Assembly (NCBI GenBank): GCA_039111475.1
Contig: JBCCIP010000002.1
Coordinates: forward strand, 198,807 to 262,806
Direction: 5' to 3'
DNA length: 64,000 nt
Origin: JAUIET01 sp039111475
GTDB taxonomy: Bacteria > Pseudomonadota > Gammaproteobacteria > Pseudomonadales > JAUIET01
This document shows, one piece after another, positions 1 to 8,079 of the stretch; position 1 is the first letter of the stretch, and every line of letters begins with the position of its first letter. The position numbers were made by a program, and so were the translations under genes. The notes below the pieces were generated by a model that ran no database searches, was not told the origin of the DNA, and saw nothing but the letters and a program-made list of their open reading frames with translations.

Positions 1-1122
1 GTGGAAGCCTCTTAGCATGGTTGGGTGCGTTCGCTCGTTGTCTGCGCTGTTGGCATGCTGCACCGATTTATAGCGCTTAAACAACTCTTGCAATGCGTAG
101 CGTGCTTCCATTCTGCCAAGCGGCGCGCCAATGCAAAAATGGATGCCGTGCCCAAAACTGTGATGGTTACTGCGCCCTCTATCCAGCCGGAACGTACTGG
201 CGTCTTCATAGTGATCTTCATCGCGGTTTGCCGAGCCCATCACGGCGTAAACCGTGTCGCCTGCTTTCACCTGCTGGCCATGAAACTCGGTGTCGCTGGT
301 GGCTTTTCTATTCACCCAGTGAACGGGGGCGTCAAAGCGGAGAATTTCTTCTATCGCCGCATCAATTTTATCAGGATTGTCGCGCAGCTCGTTCCAGTCA
401 TTTGGGTGTCTGGCCAGATGATTCAATAGATTACTGAGCAGATTTGTGGTGGTTTCGTTGCCGGCAATCAGCAACAAAATATTGAAACCAACTATGTCTT
501 CGTCGCTGAGGCCACTGCCATCCACCTCGGCGTGCACCACTTTGCTGATCAGGTCGTCTCCTGGATTTGCTCTGCGATCAGGAATAAGCGACTGAAAATA
601 AGCGGCCATTTCCAGAATGTCTGGCATTCGGTCTTCGAGCTTTGTTGCTTCCCCGGTACCAGTCAGGGCGTCTGACCAGCGTTTGAAATCTTCAGCTCGT
701 GTTTCAGGTATGCCCATCAGTCTGGCAATGATATATACGGGCAGCGGTGTAGTGAACTCCTTTGAAATGTCGAGAACAGTCTTGCCCGCGAGATCGTCCA
801 GCATTTGCGTTACAAGCTGTGCAACGTCAGCTTCCATATCGGCAAGTGTGCGGCTGGTAAACGCCTTGTTCACAATCGCTCGCAGCTTGGTGTGCCTAGG
901 CGGATCATCAGTGAGTAAGGGCAGGGCCATGGCTTGTTCGTCCATCTCACCCATGGAGTTGGAGGAAAACAGTGCTGCATCTTTCAGTATCACGCGTACA
1001 TCATCGTAGCGGCTAAGCACCCAGGCTTGTACGTCTTCTGCCCACCAGATGGGGTGATTGTCCCTCCAGTTCTGGTAATGTGGGTATGGATCATCAATGA
1101 TTGCTGGGTCTAGAAAGTCCAC
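1..1122 (-). CDS. Cytochrome P450, C-terminus cut by window edge
   Basis: A soluble bacterial class I P450, expected to insert one O2-derived oxygen atom into an unactivated C-H bond using electrons from a separate ferredoxin. Translation from the GTG at 1122 gives an uninterrupted P450: an N-terminal DPYPHYQNWR-like region, the I-helix oxygen-activation stretch IAGNETTTN, an ExxR motif in the EEILRF region, and the heme-binding loop FGHGIHFCIGAPLGR with the cysteine ligand. About 374 codons are present and only the extreme C-terminus is missing. A stop codon five codons upstream of the GTG supports that start. No redox partner is visible. The substrate cannot be read; the neighbouring SnoaL-like gene 52 bases upstream is probably co-transcribed. 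Confidence 0.93.
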   Translation of the reverse strand, partial: MDFLDPAIIDDPYPHYQNWRDNHPIWWAEDVQAWVLSRYDDVRVILKDAALFSSNSMGEMDEQAMALPLLTDDPPRHTKLRAIVNKAFTSRTLADMEADVAQLVTQMLDDLAGKTVLDISKEFTTPLPVYIIARLMGIPETRAEDFKRWSDALTGTGEATKLEDRMPDILEMAAYFQSLIPDRRANPGDDLISKVVHAEVDGSGLSDEDIVGFNILLLIAGNETTTNLLSNLLNHLARHPNDWNELRDNPDKIDAAIEEILRFDAPVHWVNRKATSDTEFHGQQVKAGDTVYAVMGSANRDEDHYEDASTFRLDRGRSNHHSFGHGIHFCIGAPLGRMEARYALQELFKRYKSVQHANSADNERTHPTMLRGFH

Positions 1123-1174
1123 GTTGTTTGCTACCTATATGATGGAATGGAGAGAAAAATAGACTGAAAGCTGC

Positions 1175-1678
1175 CTATGAAGACCAATCAATGTCTCCAC
1201 TGCGTTGAATGATCTTCCAAACGCCATCGCGTTTTTCGAGTTCGTCGATGTAACGACCACCGATAGCAATCAGCGTTTCAGTGTCGGCCGCATTACGCGG
1301 GGCCAAGGGGTCGGCTTTTGCGCGCATAACTTGATGTGCCGTGAAATAGCACTCCGACCTTGCGGTATTGCCAGACACTGCAATCAACGGGTTGCCAAGT
1401 TGGTGATGTGAACGGGAGAAGCCTTTTATATATTCCAGTGCAAAGCCAACAAAGTCACCTGGCGCTCCGTCATTTTTGGGTGCATCCGGGTCAGATGACG
1501 GGCCAATAAAGCCATGCTTGTGCCGTGACTCGGGATGAAATACGGCGCGTAGCAAGCCCTCGTTGCTGGTATCGATTGCGCGCACATACGTCTCTAACAA
1601 CTCTGTTATTGCTTGCTTGTCGAGCAGCACTGAGATCGAATTGTCGCTGATGCGAGGGGGTTTATTAAGCTCAGACAC
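1175..1678 (-). CDS. SnoaL-like (NTF2-fold) protein
   Basis: A 167-residue protein with the SnoaL/polyketide-cyclase-like fold. Evidence is the opening helix pattern KQAITELLETYVRAIDT, the FHPES stretch, and the closing GRYIDELEKRDGVWKI strand pair. The family includes small hydratases, isomerases and ring-hydroxylase beta subunits, so the activity is not predictable. I chose the GTG at 1678 because a GAGGAG ribosome site lies just before it. A reading frame extending to 1732 would add 18 residues without similar support. It precedes the P450 in the same orientation (52-base gap), suggesting one operon and a shared substrate. Confidence 0.8.
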   Translation of the reverse strand: MSELNKPPRISDNSISVLLDKQAITELLETYVRAIDTSNEGLLRAVFHPESRHKHGFIGPSSDPDAPKNDGAPGDFVGFALEYIKGFSRSHHQLGNPLIAVSGNTARSECYFTAHQVMRAKADPLAPRNAADTETLIAIGGRYIDELEKRDGVWKIIQRSGDIDWSS

Positions 1679-1853
1679 ACGGCACTCCTCAGTACAATGG
1701 CTTCTATTTATACCCAATATCGCGGCTAGCAATCCGAAGCTTCGTCTACAGATACTGGGTTAATAAACGACACTAAACAGCTTCAACAAAGCATGGCCAG
1801 GTCGATTAAATCCTTGATCCGAGTGTACTTAGGGTACTGAATGGCTGCAACAA

Positions 1854-1875
1854 AAAAACAGTCCAAACTGTTTTT
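1854..1875. promoter_or_regulatory. Palindrome, operator or weak terminator
   Basis: Perfect 9-base arms AAAAACAGT (1854-1862) and ACTGTTTTT (1867-1875) are separated by CCAA. The A and T runs at each side could make a weak bidirectional terminator. The resemblance to the palindrome at 2052-2081 (both have the pattern AAAAACA...TGTTTTT) instead suggests a repeated regulator site. Confidence 0.4.
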
Positions 1876-2051
1876 AAAGCCAACCTTCCAAGGAATATGC
1901 TCCCTATAAAGCCAACCACTGAACAACGGCTGGCAATGTATCAAAGCACTGTTACCAGCCGGCACTCCTACTTAATGGCTTGAATCTATTGGCTTTTTTT
2001 CTGTATCCATTTGCAGACTGCCGTAGCATATCACCTTAGCGAGCGACCGAG

Positions 2052-2081
2052 AAAAAAACAATCAATACTGATTGTTTTTTT
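2052..2081. promoter_or_regulatory. 13-base-arm palindrome upstream of SDR
   Basis: Perfect inverted repeat: arm AAAAAAACAATCA (2052-2064), spacer ATAC, then the complementary arm (2069-2081). It ends 60 bases before the SDR start, where an operator would be expected. A transcript would also fold into an AT-rich hairpin with a U tail. The low GC content makes a terminator less convincing than a protein-binding site. Confidence 0.5.
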
Positions 2082-2141
2082 TGCTAGGTCCGGTAAGCTT
2101 CATTCTTATTTTTTGATTCACCACTATAAGAAGGTGCAATA

Positions 2142-2903
2142 ATGGATCTAGGACTCAAAGGTAAAAAAATTGTTATCACTGGCGGTACCAAAGGCATCGG
2201 TCGCGCCATAGCTAATCTGGTAGCGGCGGAGGGCGCTGATGTTGCCATCTGTGCTCGCAATTCAGAAGAGGTTGAGAGTACGGTTGCAGCACTCAGAGAC
2301 GCGGGCGTCACAGCGACTGGTGCTGCAGTTGATGTCGCCGATAAAGACGCGCTGCAGGGCTGGATCACAAGCGCTGCGGAAGAGTTGGGAGGCATCGATT
2401 CACTGGTACCCAATGTCAGCGCCGGCGGCGGACAGATGGACGAAAATGGCTGGAAAACCAATTTCGAGGTCGATGTGCTTGGCACTACCCGTGCGATTGA
2501 AGCGGCCACGCCCGCCCTTACGGCGTCTGATGCAGGTGCTATTGTCATTATCGGTACCACTGCGGCTGTTGAAGATTTTCTGGGTCCTCAAACATACAAT
2601 GCCTTGAAAGCAGCTTTGATAGTGCATGCACAGGGTCTTGCTCAGGCCCTGGCCGGATCCGGAATTCGCGTGAATTGCGTATCGCCAGGCCCAATCATGG
2701 TAAAGGGTGGTGCTTGGGACTTTATCGAAAATAATCTACCTGACATCTACAAGGGTACTGTGGCCAACCAGCCTACGGGTCGTTTGGGTACTGCCGAAGA
2801 AGTAGCGAATGCCGTCGCGTTTCTTGCCAGCCCAGCAAGCAGCTGGATCACAGGTGTGAATCTGGTGGTTGATGGTGGCTTCACCAAACGCGTCCAGTTG
2901 TAG
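2142..2903 (+). CDS. SDR-family oxidoreductase
   Basis: A 253-residue classical short-chain dehydrogenase/reductase, NAD(P)-dependent. It shows the Rossmann motif TGGTKGIG near residue 13, a degenerate NNAG motif (VPNVSAGG), the catalytic Y-x3-K as YNALK, and the C-terminal TGVNLVVDGG typical of FabG-like enzymes. The usual catalytic Ser is a Thr in the IIGTTAAV strand. The start has a good AAGAAGGTG ribosome site. It lies 130 bases upstream of the acetoin-dehydrogenase-like genes in the same orientation, which suggests it makes or consumes a hydroxy-ketone handled by that complex (inference). Confidence 0.88.
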   Translation: MDLGLKGKKIVITGGTKGIGRAIANLVAAEGADVAICARNSEEVESTVAALRDAGVTATGAAVDVADKDALQGWITSAAEELGGIDSLVPNVSAGGGQMDENGWKTNFEVDVLGTTRAIEAATPALTASDAGAIVIIGTTAAVEDFLGPQTYNALKAALIVHAQGLAQALAGSGIRVNCVSPGPIMVKGGAWDFIENNLPDIYKGTVANQPTGRLGTAEEVANAVAFLASPASSWITGVNLVVDGGFTKRVQL

Positions 2904-3033
2904 TGTCTAATGTTGGCGGAAGTGATTGTTAATTGTCACCGCCGGTAATGCGGCAGGCGCATACAGCGTAAACAAGATAATCGCCATTGCTGTAAACAAT
3001 TCAGTGGCGTAAACAAGCAACAGGAGAACTAAT

Positions 3034-4008
3034 GTGGCTTTTCCCAAAGAGAAGTTAGCGCAAGCTTACCGCCAGATGAAGACCATCCGTGAATTCGAAG
3101 AGCGAGCACACGTTGAGATCATGAATGGTCAGATCGCTGGCTTCACTCACTTATATACCGGGCAGGAAGCCAATGCTGTTGGGGTGTGCGAGCACTTGGA
3201 CGACCTTGACACCATTGTCAGTACTCACCGAGGCCACGGCCATTGCATCGCTAAAGGTGCAGACGTTCTGGACATGATGAAGGAGTTGTTTGGTTCGTCG
3301 GACGGCTTGTGCAAGGGCAAGGGCGGCTCGATGCACGTGGCCGATGTTGAAAAAGGTATTCTCGGTGCCAACGGTATTGTAGCGGGCGGCCCGCCGATTT
3401 CAGTGGGCAGCGCGCTGGCGGCAAAGATTCGTGACAACGGTCGCGTCTCTGTTTCGTTTTCCGGTGATGGCTCAGTCAATCAGGGTACTTGTATGGAGGC
3501 CATGAATATGGCGGTTGTACTTAAGGTGCCCGCGATATTTGTCATAGAGAACAACTATTATTCGGAGCACACTAACATCAGCTACGCGGTGGGCTGTGAC
3601 GATCTTAAGGCGCGCACGGAGAGTTTCGGATTCCCGGTATTTGTGGCCGACGGATCCGATTTCTTTGCTGTTTATGAGGCTGCAGCCAAAGCGCTAGAGC
3701 ACGCTCGTTCAGGTAAGGGCCCGGCAGGCATTTTTGCGGAGCAAGGCCGATATCACGGTCACTTTGTTGGCGACCCTCAATTCTATCGTGCCGAGGGTGA
3801 GCTGGACGATCTGCGGGAAAATGCGTGTTGCCTGAAAAACTTTCGAGCCAAAATGAATGAAACTGGCGAGATGAGTAACGAGGATTTGGATGCGATCGAT
3901 ACCGAGGTTATGGCCTTAATCGAACAAGCAGTTACTGAAGCTAAAGCTGCACCGCGTCCGACACCGGAGCAGGTTACCGAAGACGTCTACATCAGCTATG
4001 GCGCATAA
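3034..4008 (+). CDS. acoA: TPP-dependent dehydrogenase E1 alpha subunit (acetoin type)
   Basis: A 324-residue E1 alpha of a 2-oxoacid/acetoin dehydrogenase complex. With the next gene it binds thiamine diphosphate and decarboxylates or cleaves the substrate before acyl transfer to lipoate. The TPP/Mg motif GDGSVNQG...ENN is intact, and the HRGHGH and GKGGSMH stretches are typical of the AcoA/PdhA family. The start is GTG at 3034 behind a CAGGAG site. Length fits AcoA. The acetoin assignment is by resemblance; a branched-chain or pyruvate substrate remains possible. Confidence 0.88.
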   Translation: MAFPKEKLAQAYRQMKTIREFEERAHVEIMNGQIAGFTHLYTGQEANAVGVCEHLDDLDTIVSTHRGHGHCIAKGADVLDMMKELFGSSDGLCKGKGGSMHVADVEKGILGANGIVAGGPPISVGSALAAKIRDNGRVSVSFSGDGSVNQGTCMEAMNMAVVLKVPAIFVIENNYYSEHTNISYAVGCDDLKARTESFGFPVFVADGSDFFAVYEAAAKALEHARSGKGPAGIFAEQGRYHGHFVGDPQFYRAEGELDDLRENACCLKNFRAKMNETGEMSNEDLDAIDTEVMALIEQAVTEAKAAPRPTPEQVTEDVYISYGA

Positions 4009-4020
4009 GGAGAGAACATC

Positions 4021-5028
4021 ATGTCAGAAAAAACGATGCGCGATGCCATCAACGAAGCCTTACACCAGGCAATGGCAGAAGACGACTCAGTATTTGTAAT
4101 TGGCGAAGACGTTGCCGGTTGCAATGGCAGCCCCAGTGGAAAGGTGGGTGCTGTGGGCGGTGTATTTGGTGTCACGGGTGGCCTTTATGACAAATTCGGT
4201 CCCCTACGTTGTATCGACACGCCAATCTCCGAGTCGGCAATTGTCGGTGCTGCTGCGGGTGCTGCGCTGGTCGGCATGCGCCCGGTCGCCGAAATCATGT
4301 TTGCCGATTTTATTGGCGTTTGTATGGACCAGATCGTCAATCAAATAGGCAAGTTTCGTTATATGTTCGGTGGCAAGACTCGCTGTCCTGCGGTAATACG
4401 GTTTGCTGCTGGAGGTGGCTTCAGTGCGGCAAGCCAGCACTCGCAGGCCATGTATCAGGTATTGACCTCATTTCCTGGTCTCAAAGTGGTGGTGCCATCC
4501 AATGCTTATGATGCCAAGGGGTTAATGTTGCAGGCCATCGCGGACGACGATCCAGTATTGTTTTTCGAGCCCAAAGCCCTTTATCAAGAGGCCTGCGAAG
4601 TACCTGATGAAATGTACACCATACCTTTTGGTCAGGCAGCCATGCCGCGTGAAGGCGATGATGTGACCGTTGTAGCCTTTGGGCAAATGGTAGGCAGAGC
4701 CGCCGCCGCAATCGACAGCCTCGAAGCGGAGGGTATCACTTGCGATCTGATTGACCCACGTACTACCTCTCCGCTGGACGAGGAAACCATACTTGAAAGC
4801 GTTCGGGCCACCGGTCGGTTAGTTGTAGTGGATGAAGCGCCACCGCGCTGCAGTCTGACAACCGATATTGCTGCGCTGGCCGCGAGCAAAGCGTTTTCCA
4901 GCCTTAAGGCGTCAGTCCAACAAGTGAGCGCGCCGCATAGTCCAACACCGTTCTCGCCGGAATTGGAAGCCGCTTACATTCCTAATTCAGATCGCATCGC
5001 TGCTGCCATCCGGGAGACGCTCGCATGA
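4021..5028 (+). CDS. acoB: TPP-dependent dehydrogenase E1 beta subunit (acetoin type)
   Basis: A 335-residue transketolase-like E1 beta subunit, partner of the preceding alpha subunit (12-base gap). Family landmarks are the N-terminal MRDAINEALHQAM, GEDVAG, DTPISESAIVGAAAGAAL, a central FxGGKTRCPAVIR region and the C-terminal LIDPRTTSPLDEETI. Its stop overlaps the E2 start by four bases (ATGA), indicating translational coupling and a fixed complex. No missing domain is apparent. Confidence 0.9.
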   Translation: MSEKTMRDAINEALHQAMAEDDSVFVIGEDVAGCNGSPSGKVGAVGGVFGVTGGLYDKFGPLRCIDTPISESAIVGAAAGAALVGMRPVAEIMFADFIGVCMDQIVNQIGKFRYMFGGKTRCPAVIRFAAGGGFSAASQHSQAMYQVLTSFPGLKVVVPSNAYDAKGLMLQAIADDDPVLFFEPKALYQEACEVPDEMYTIPFGQAAMPREGDDVTVVAFGQMVGRAAAAIDSLEAEGITCDLIDPRTTSPLDEETILESVRATGRLVVVDEAPPRCSLTTDIAALAASKAFSSLKASVQQVSAPHSPTPFSPELEAAYIPNSDRIAAAIRETLA

Positions 5029-6233
5029 GTGATATCTGCGCCATCGCCGTCCCCAAATGGGGCATTGAAATGGTGGAAGGCACAGTTTCCACCTGGCTCA
5101 AGGAGGTGGGCGACACGATAAGCAAGGGCGATGAAGTCTTTGAAATGGAGTCGGACAAGATCGTCAATGTTTGGGAGGCGCCATCTGCTGGTGTGCTGCG
5201 ACGCCGTATTGCCGAGGAAGGAGACACCCTCCCTGTTGGCGAACTACTTGGCGTTATCGCGCCGGCAGATGTTGATGATGCTGCTATAGACAGTTTTATT
5301 GCAGATTTTAGTGGTCCCACAAAAAAGGCTGAACCAACACCCGCTGCTGCCGCGCCAGCTGTTGCCAAGGCCAGCGCTAGCATTGCACCTGGTTCTGATG
5401 GAAGTCGCCGGGTTAATCCTGTGGTGAAGCGATTGGCCGCGGAGTTGGGCGTAGACATAGACAGCGTGATTGGTACTGGTCGTAACGGTCGGATCACCAA
5501 GGAAGATGTGGAGCTTGCTGCCACGACAGACGGAGCGGGCACCACTGAAGCAGCGTCCACCGCTGACGGCGATGTTGAGATTATTCCTCTCACCCCCATT
5601 CGAAAGACCATTGCTCGAAGGCTGACCGAGGCGAAACAGGACATTCCGCATTTTTACCTCACTCGTGAATTTGATTTGGATGGCTTGTTGGCACACCGTA
5701 AGGGCTTGCAAGCGGCAGGCGGCAAGGTTTCCGTGAACGACTTGCTAGTTTGGTGTGTGGCCCGCGCGCTAATGCGTGAACCTCGTGCTAACGTAAATCT
5801 GGTGGGCGATGATATTCATCAGTTCAAACACGCCAATGTATCTGTGGCAATTGCCACCGATGAGGGCTTGTTTCCGGCGACGGTTTACAAAGCAGACACG
5901 CTGACACCACAGGAGATTTCCGCAGCCACAGCTATCTTGAGTGAGAAGGCTAAAGCTGGCACGCTGGCCAGGGAAGACATTTCCAATGGATCTTTTACTG
6001 TTTCAAACCTGGGTATGTTTGGTGTGTCGACCTTCAACGCCATTGTCAATCCGCCTATGGGCGCCATACTCGCCTTGGGTAAGGCTGAGCCCCGTGTTGT
6101 AGTGAAGGAAGGGGCACCAGCGGTGGCGACCATGATCAATGCCACGCTGTCGTGTGATCACCGTGTTATTGACGGCGCTGTTGGTGCTGGCTTTTTGGCT
6201 GTGTTGGCGGAAGAAATCGCAGCATTGATCTGA
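5025..6233 (+). CDS. acoC: Dihydrolipoamide acyltransferase E2
   Basis: A 402-residue E2 core. Residues 1-80 are a lipoyl domain with the lipoylation lysine at K45 in ESDKIVN. A Pro/Ala-rich linker follows, then a peripheral-subunit-binding domain (RVNPVVKRLAAELGVD...GRITKEDV, about 125-165). The C-terminal acyltransferase domain ends with the catalytic HRVIDG motif. It completes E1 alpha/E1 beta/E2, but no dihydrolipoamide dehydrogenase (E3) lies nearby, so the housekeeping Lpd probably serves it. The E2 acyl acceptor is CoA, giving acetyl-CoA if the substrate is acetoin. Confidence 0.9.
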   Translation: MSDICAIAVPKWGIEMVEGTVSTWLKEVGDTISKGDEVFEMESDKIVNVWEAPSAGVLRRRIAEEGDTLPVGELLGVIAPADVDDAAIDSFIADFSGPTKKAEPTPAAAAPAVAKASASIAPGSDGSRRVNPVVKRLAAELGVDIDSVIGTGRNGRITKEDVELAATTDGAGTTEAASTADGDVEIIPLTPIRKTIARRLTEAKQDIPHFYLTREFDLDGLLAHRKGLQAAGGKVSVNDLLVWCVARALMREPRANVNLVGDDIHQFKHANVSVAIATDEGLFPATVYKADTLTPQEISAATAILSEKAKAGTLAREDISNGSFTVSNLGMFGVSTFNAIVNPPMGAILALGKAEPRVVVKEGAPAVATMINATLSCDHRVIDGAVGAGFLAVLAEEIAALI

Positions 6234-6303
6234 GGCCGGCTTTTGGTAACGACGCTCTCGCTTCGTTTCGCTCTTTCTTTATTTCATTTAGGAGTTTTGA
6301 ACC

Positions 6304-6738
6304 TTGCAAGCTTTACCTCATATTTACAAGGTTACTGGTGCTGCCAAGTCTGAAGGCAATGTTTCCTTAAGCGCTAAGAACCTACCTGATATCGTTAGTG
6401 CTCCTCCGGCTGAGTTTGGTGGCCCAGGCGATTTATGGTCTCCAGAATCTCTGTTGGTAGCCGCTGTGGCCGACTGTTTTGTACTGACCTTCCGTGCGAT
6501 AGCGGGGCCGTCGAAGCTCGAATGGTCTGATTTGCAGTGCACTGCGGAAGGCACACTGGATCGCCAGGAGCGAGTAACGTGCTTTACCGCGATTGCTGTG
6601 CAGGCAACGCTGACAGTGCCAGCTGGGGTCGATCCAGCCAAGGCGCAACGCGTGCTTGAAAAGGCTGAGGCATCTTGCCTGATTACCAGTTCGTTGTCTG
6701 CTGAGTGTCACCTCGAAGCGACCGTTGCTGTTGCTTGA
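6304..6738 (+). CDS. OsmC-like peroxiredoxin family protein
   Basis: A 144-residue OsmC/Ohr fold protein, expected to reduce organic hydroperoxides through two cysteines. They are visible as C58 (in AVADCFVL, after the PESLLVAA helix start) and C125 (EASCLITSS). The start is a TTG at 6304 with AGGAG nine bases before it; no ATG lies in a better place. It may be co-transcribed with the dehydrogenase complex 70 bases upstream. It converges on the EAL-HDOD gene with a 13-base gap. Confidence 0.85.
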   Translation: MQALPHIYKVTGAAKSEGNVSLSAKNLPDIVSAPPAEFGGPGDLWSPESLLVAAVADCFVLTFRAIAGPSKLEWSDLQCTAEGTLDRQERVTCFTAIAVQATLTVPAGVDPAKAQRVLEKAEASCLITSSLSAECHLEATVAVA

Positions 6739-6751
6739 TGCTCTTATAGCG

Positions 6752-7954
6752 TCACGCCGCTTTAGCGTCACTGGCGCTATCGGCCCAATGCATTGCATTG
6801 ACGGTCATTTCACCGAAATTTTCTATAGGTGTTACTGAAGCGTCTCGTTGCGCTGTGTTCTCAAGGCCATCAATGGCCAATGATAAGACATTGCCTAATG
6901 GGCCAGAGCGTTCTTGCAGAGCCAAGCGAACAGAATCGACAAAGGGCAATGACGACACTACTTCATCCATGGGGCGGTCTAGCATAGTGTCCAGTAATGA
7001 AAACAGGCCGACAGTAAATGCCGCATGCGGGTCAACACCGGGCATGCTTTCTGCAAGCAACTGACACAGCTTGGCGCGTGTTAAGGCCAAATTCAGTAGA
7101 GCTTCTGGCTTGTCATCCAATTCACTCAAGGCCATAACGGTTAGCCAGCTCTTAAGCGTGTCCATGCCCAGATAAATAACTGCTTGGTGAATGTTCTCCA
7201 CACGGCGTGGCAGACCAGTGATCGGGGAGTTAATAAATTTCAAAACCTTCATGCTAAGTGCTACGTCGGCACCCACCATTTCAGAGAGTGAGCTGATGGT
7301 GGCGTTCGGTTCATTGATTCGCGCGAGCAATTCAACCAGGCCTAACTTATTGACCGGTACGCGTTTGCCGCTGATGACTCTGGGCTTGGCGAAGAAGTAA
7401 CCCTGGTAATAATCGAATTTTAGTTCCTTGAGTTCGTCGAATTCTTCTTGCGTTTCGATGCGTTCTGCTAAGGTTTTCTTGCCCAGTTTTTGCATCATTT
7501 CGACCTGTTGTTTGAGCGCACTTCGATCAAGTTGTGTGATGTCGAATTTCACGATTTCGGCTTCGTCTATTAGTGGTCGCCATTCATCACCATAAACGAA
7601 ATCATCCAGGGCCAGGGTATACCCTGCGGAGTTAAGTTCGCGAACACGGTCAATCAACTCTTGATCGACTTTTACGTCTTCCAGGATTTCCAGCACTACT
7701 TGTTTGGGCGGGAAGCTGATCATTTCGGGGTTTACGAGAAACTCGTAGGGCATATTGATGAAGGCAGGCCTTTTGCCAACCAGCTTCTCAATACCTATTT
7801 CGGTGAAGGTGTTGATAATGACGGTGGACGTGGCTTTGGCGCCATCAATAAAATTGGCGGAATTTTGTTCGCTTGACCGAAACAATAGTTCGTAGGCGAA
7901 TATATCCATATTACTGTCAAATATTGGCTGGCGGCCAATATGATATTCAGACAT
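6752..7954 (-). CDS. EAL-HDOD signalling protein
   Basis: A 400-residue cytoplasmic signalling protein of the YuxH/CdgJ type. An N-terminal EAL-fold domain (about 1-200) is followed by an HDOD domain (about 200-390). The EAL signature reads ELL in YELLFRS, while LDDF and AERIET stretches are kept. Proteins with this architecture often lack cyclic-di-GMP phosphodiesterase activity and act as protein-protein regulators, for example of motility. The ATG at 7954 is preceded by AAAGGA. Upstream in-frame extension to 8095 would run into the neighbouring gene and is unlikely. No link with the catabolic genes is visible. Confidence 0.87.
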   Translation of the reverse strand: MSEYHIGRQPIFDSNMDIFAYELLFRSSEQNSANFIDGAKATSTVIINTFTEIGIEKLVGKRPAFINMPYEFLVNPEMISFPPKQVVLEILEDVKVDQELIDRVRELNSAGYTLALDDFVYGDEWRPLIDEAEIVKFDITQLDRSALKQQVEMMQKLGKKTLAERIETQEEFDELKELKFDYYQGYFFAKPRVISGKRVPVNKLGLVELLARINEPNATISSLSEMVGADVALSMKVLKFINSPITGLPRRVENIHQAVIYLGMDTLKSWLTVMALSELDDKPEALLNLALTRAKLCQLLAESMPGVDPHAAFTVGLFSLLDTMLDRPMDEVVSSLPFVDSVRLALQERSGPLGNVLSLAIDGLENTAQRDASVTPIENFGEMTVNAMHWADSASDAKAA

Positions 7955-8079
7955 GCATAATCCTTTGCAAGTGCTTGTGTTATGTTTTTCAGTATAGTGG
8001 GTTTGGCTGAAACGCTTACTTGATTGCCTCAGTGCTACAACGGACAAATTAGTAGTTGGTACCGCTCGTCTGTTTTTGA

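Larger units (their letters stand above)
1679..2141. other. Divergent intergenic region with two AT-rich palindromes
   Basis: This 463-base stretch separates the SnoaL/P450 pair from the SDR-acetoin dehydrogenase genes and should hold both promoters. No convincing gene is seen. It contains two A/T-tailed palindromes (listed separately) and a direct repeat, TAAAGCCAACC, at 1875-1885 and 1907-1917. No -10/-35 pair stands out enough to call. Confidence 0.6.

Noticed and set aside
1783..1965. Possible 60-codon gene on the minus strand in the first intergenic region
   Set aside because: No ribosome site, no recognisable domain, and it spans a palindrome. I treat it as noncoding.
2084..2560. Antisense reading frame of 158 codons
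   Set aside because: It lies opposite the SDR and reads as a Ser/Pro/Ala-rich shadow with no domain.
4982..5644. Antisense reading frame of 220 codons
   Set aside because: It lies opposite the intact E2 gene, has low-complexity Ser/Ala sequence and no ribosome site. It is a shadow of the real gene.
6747..6771. Direct repeat TAGCGTCAC
   Set aside because: It falls mostly within the last codons of the EAL-HDOD gene and is explained by similar codons; no sign of a mobile element.
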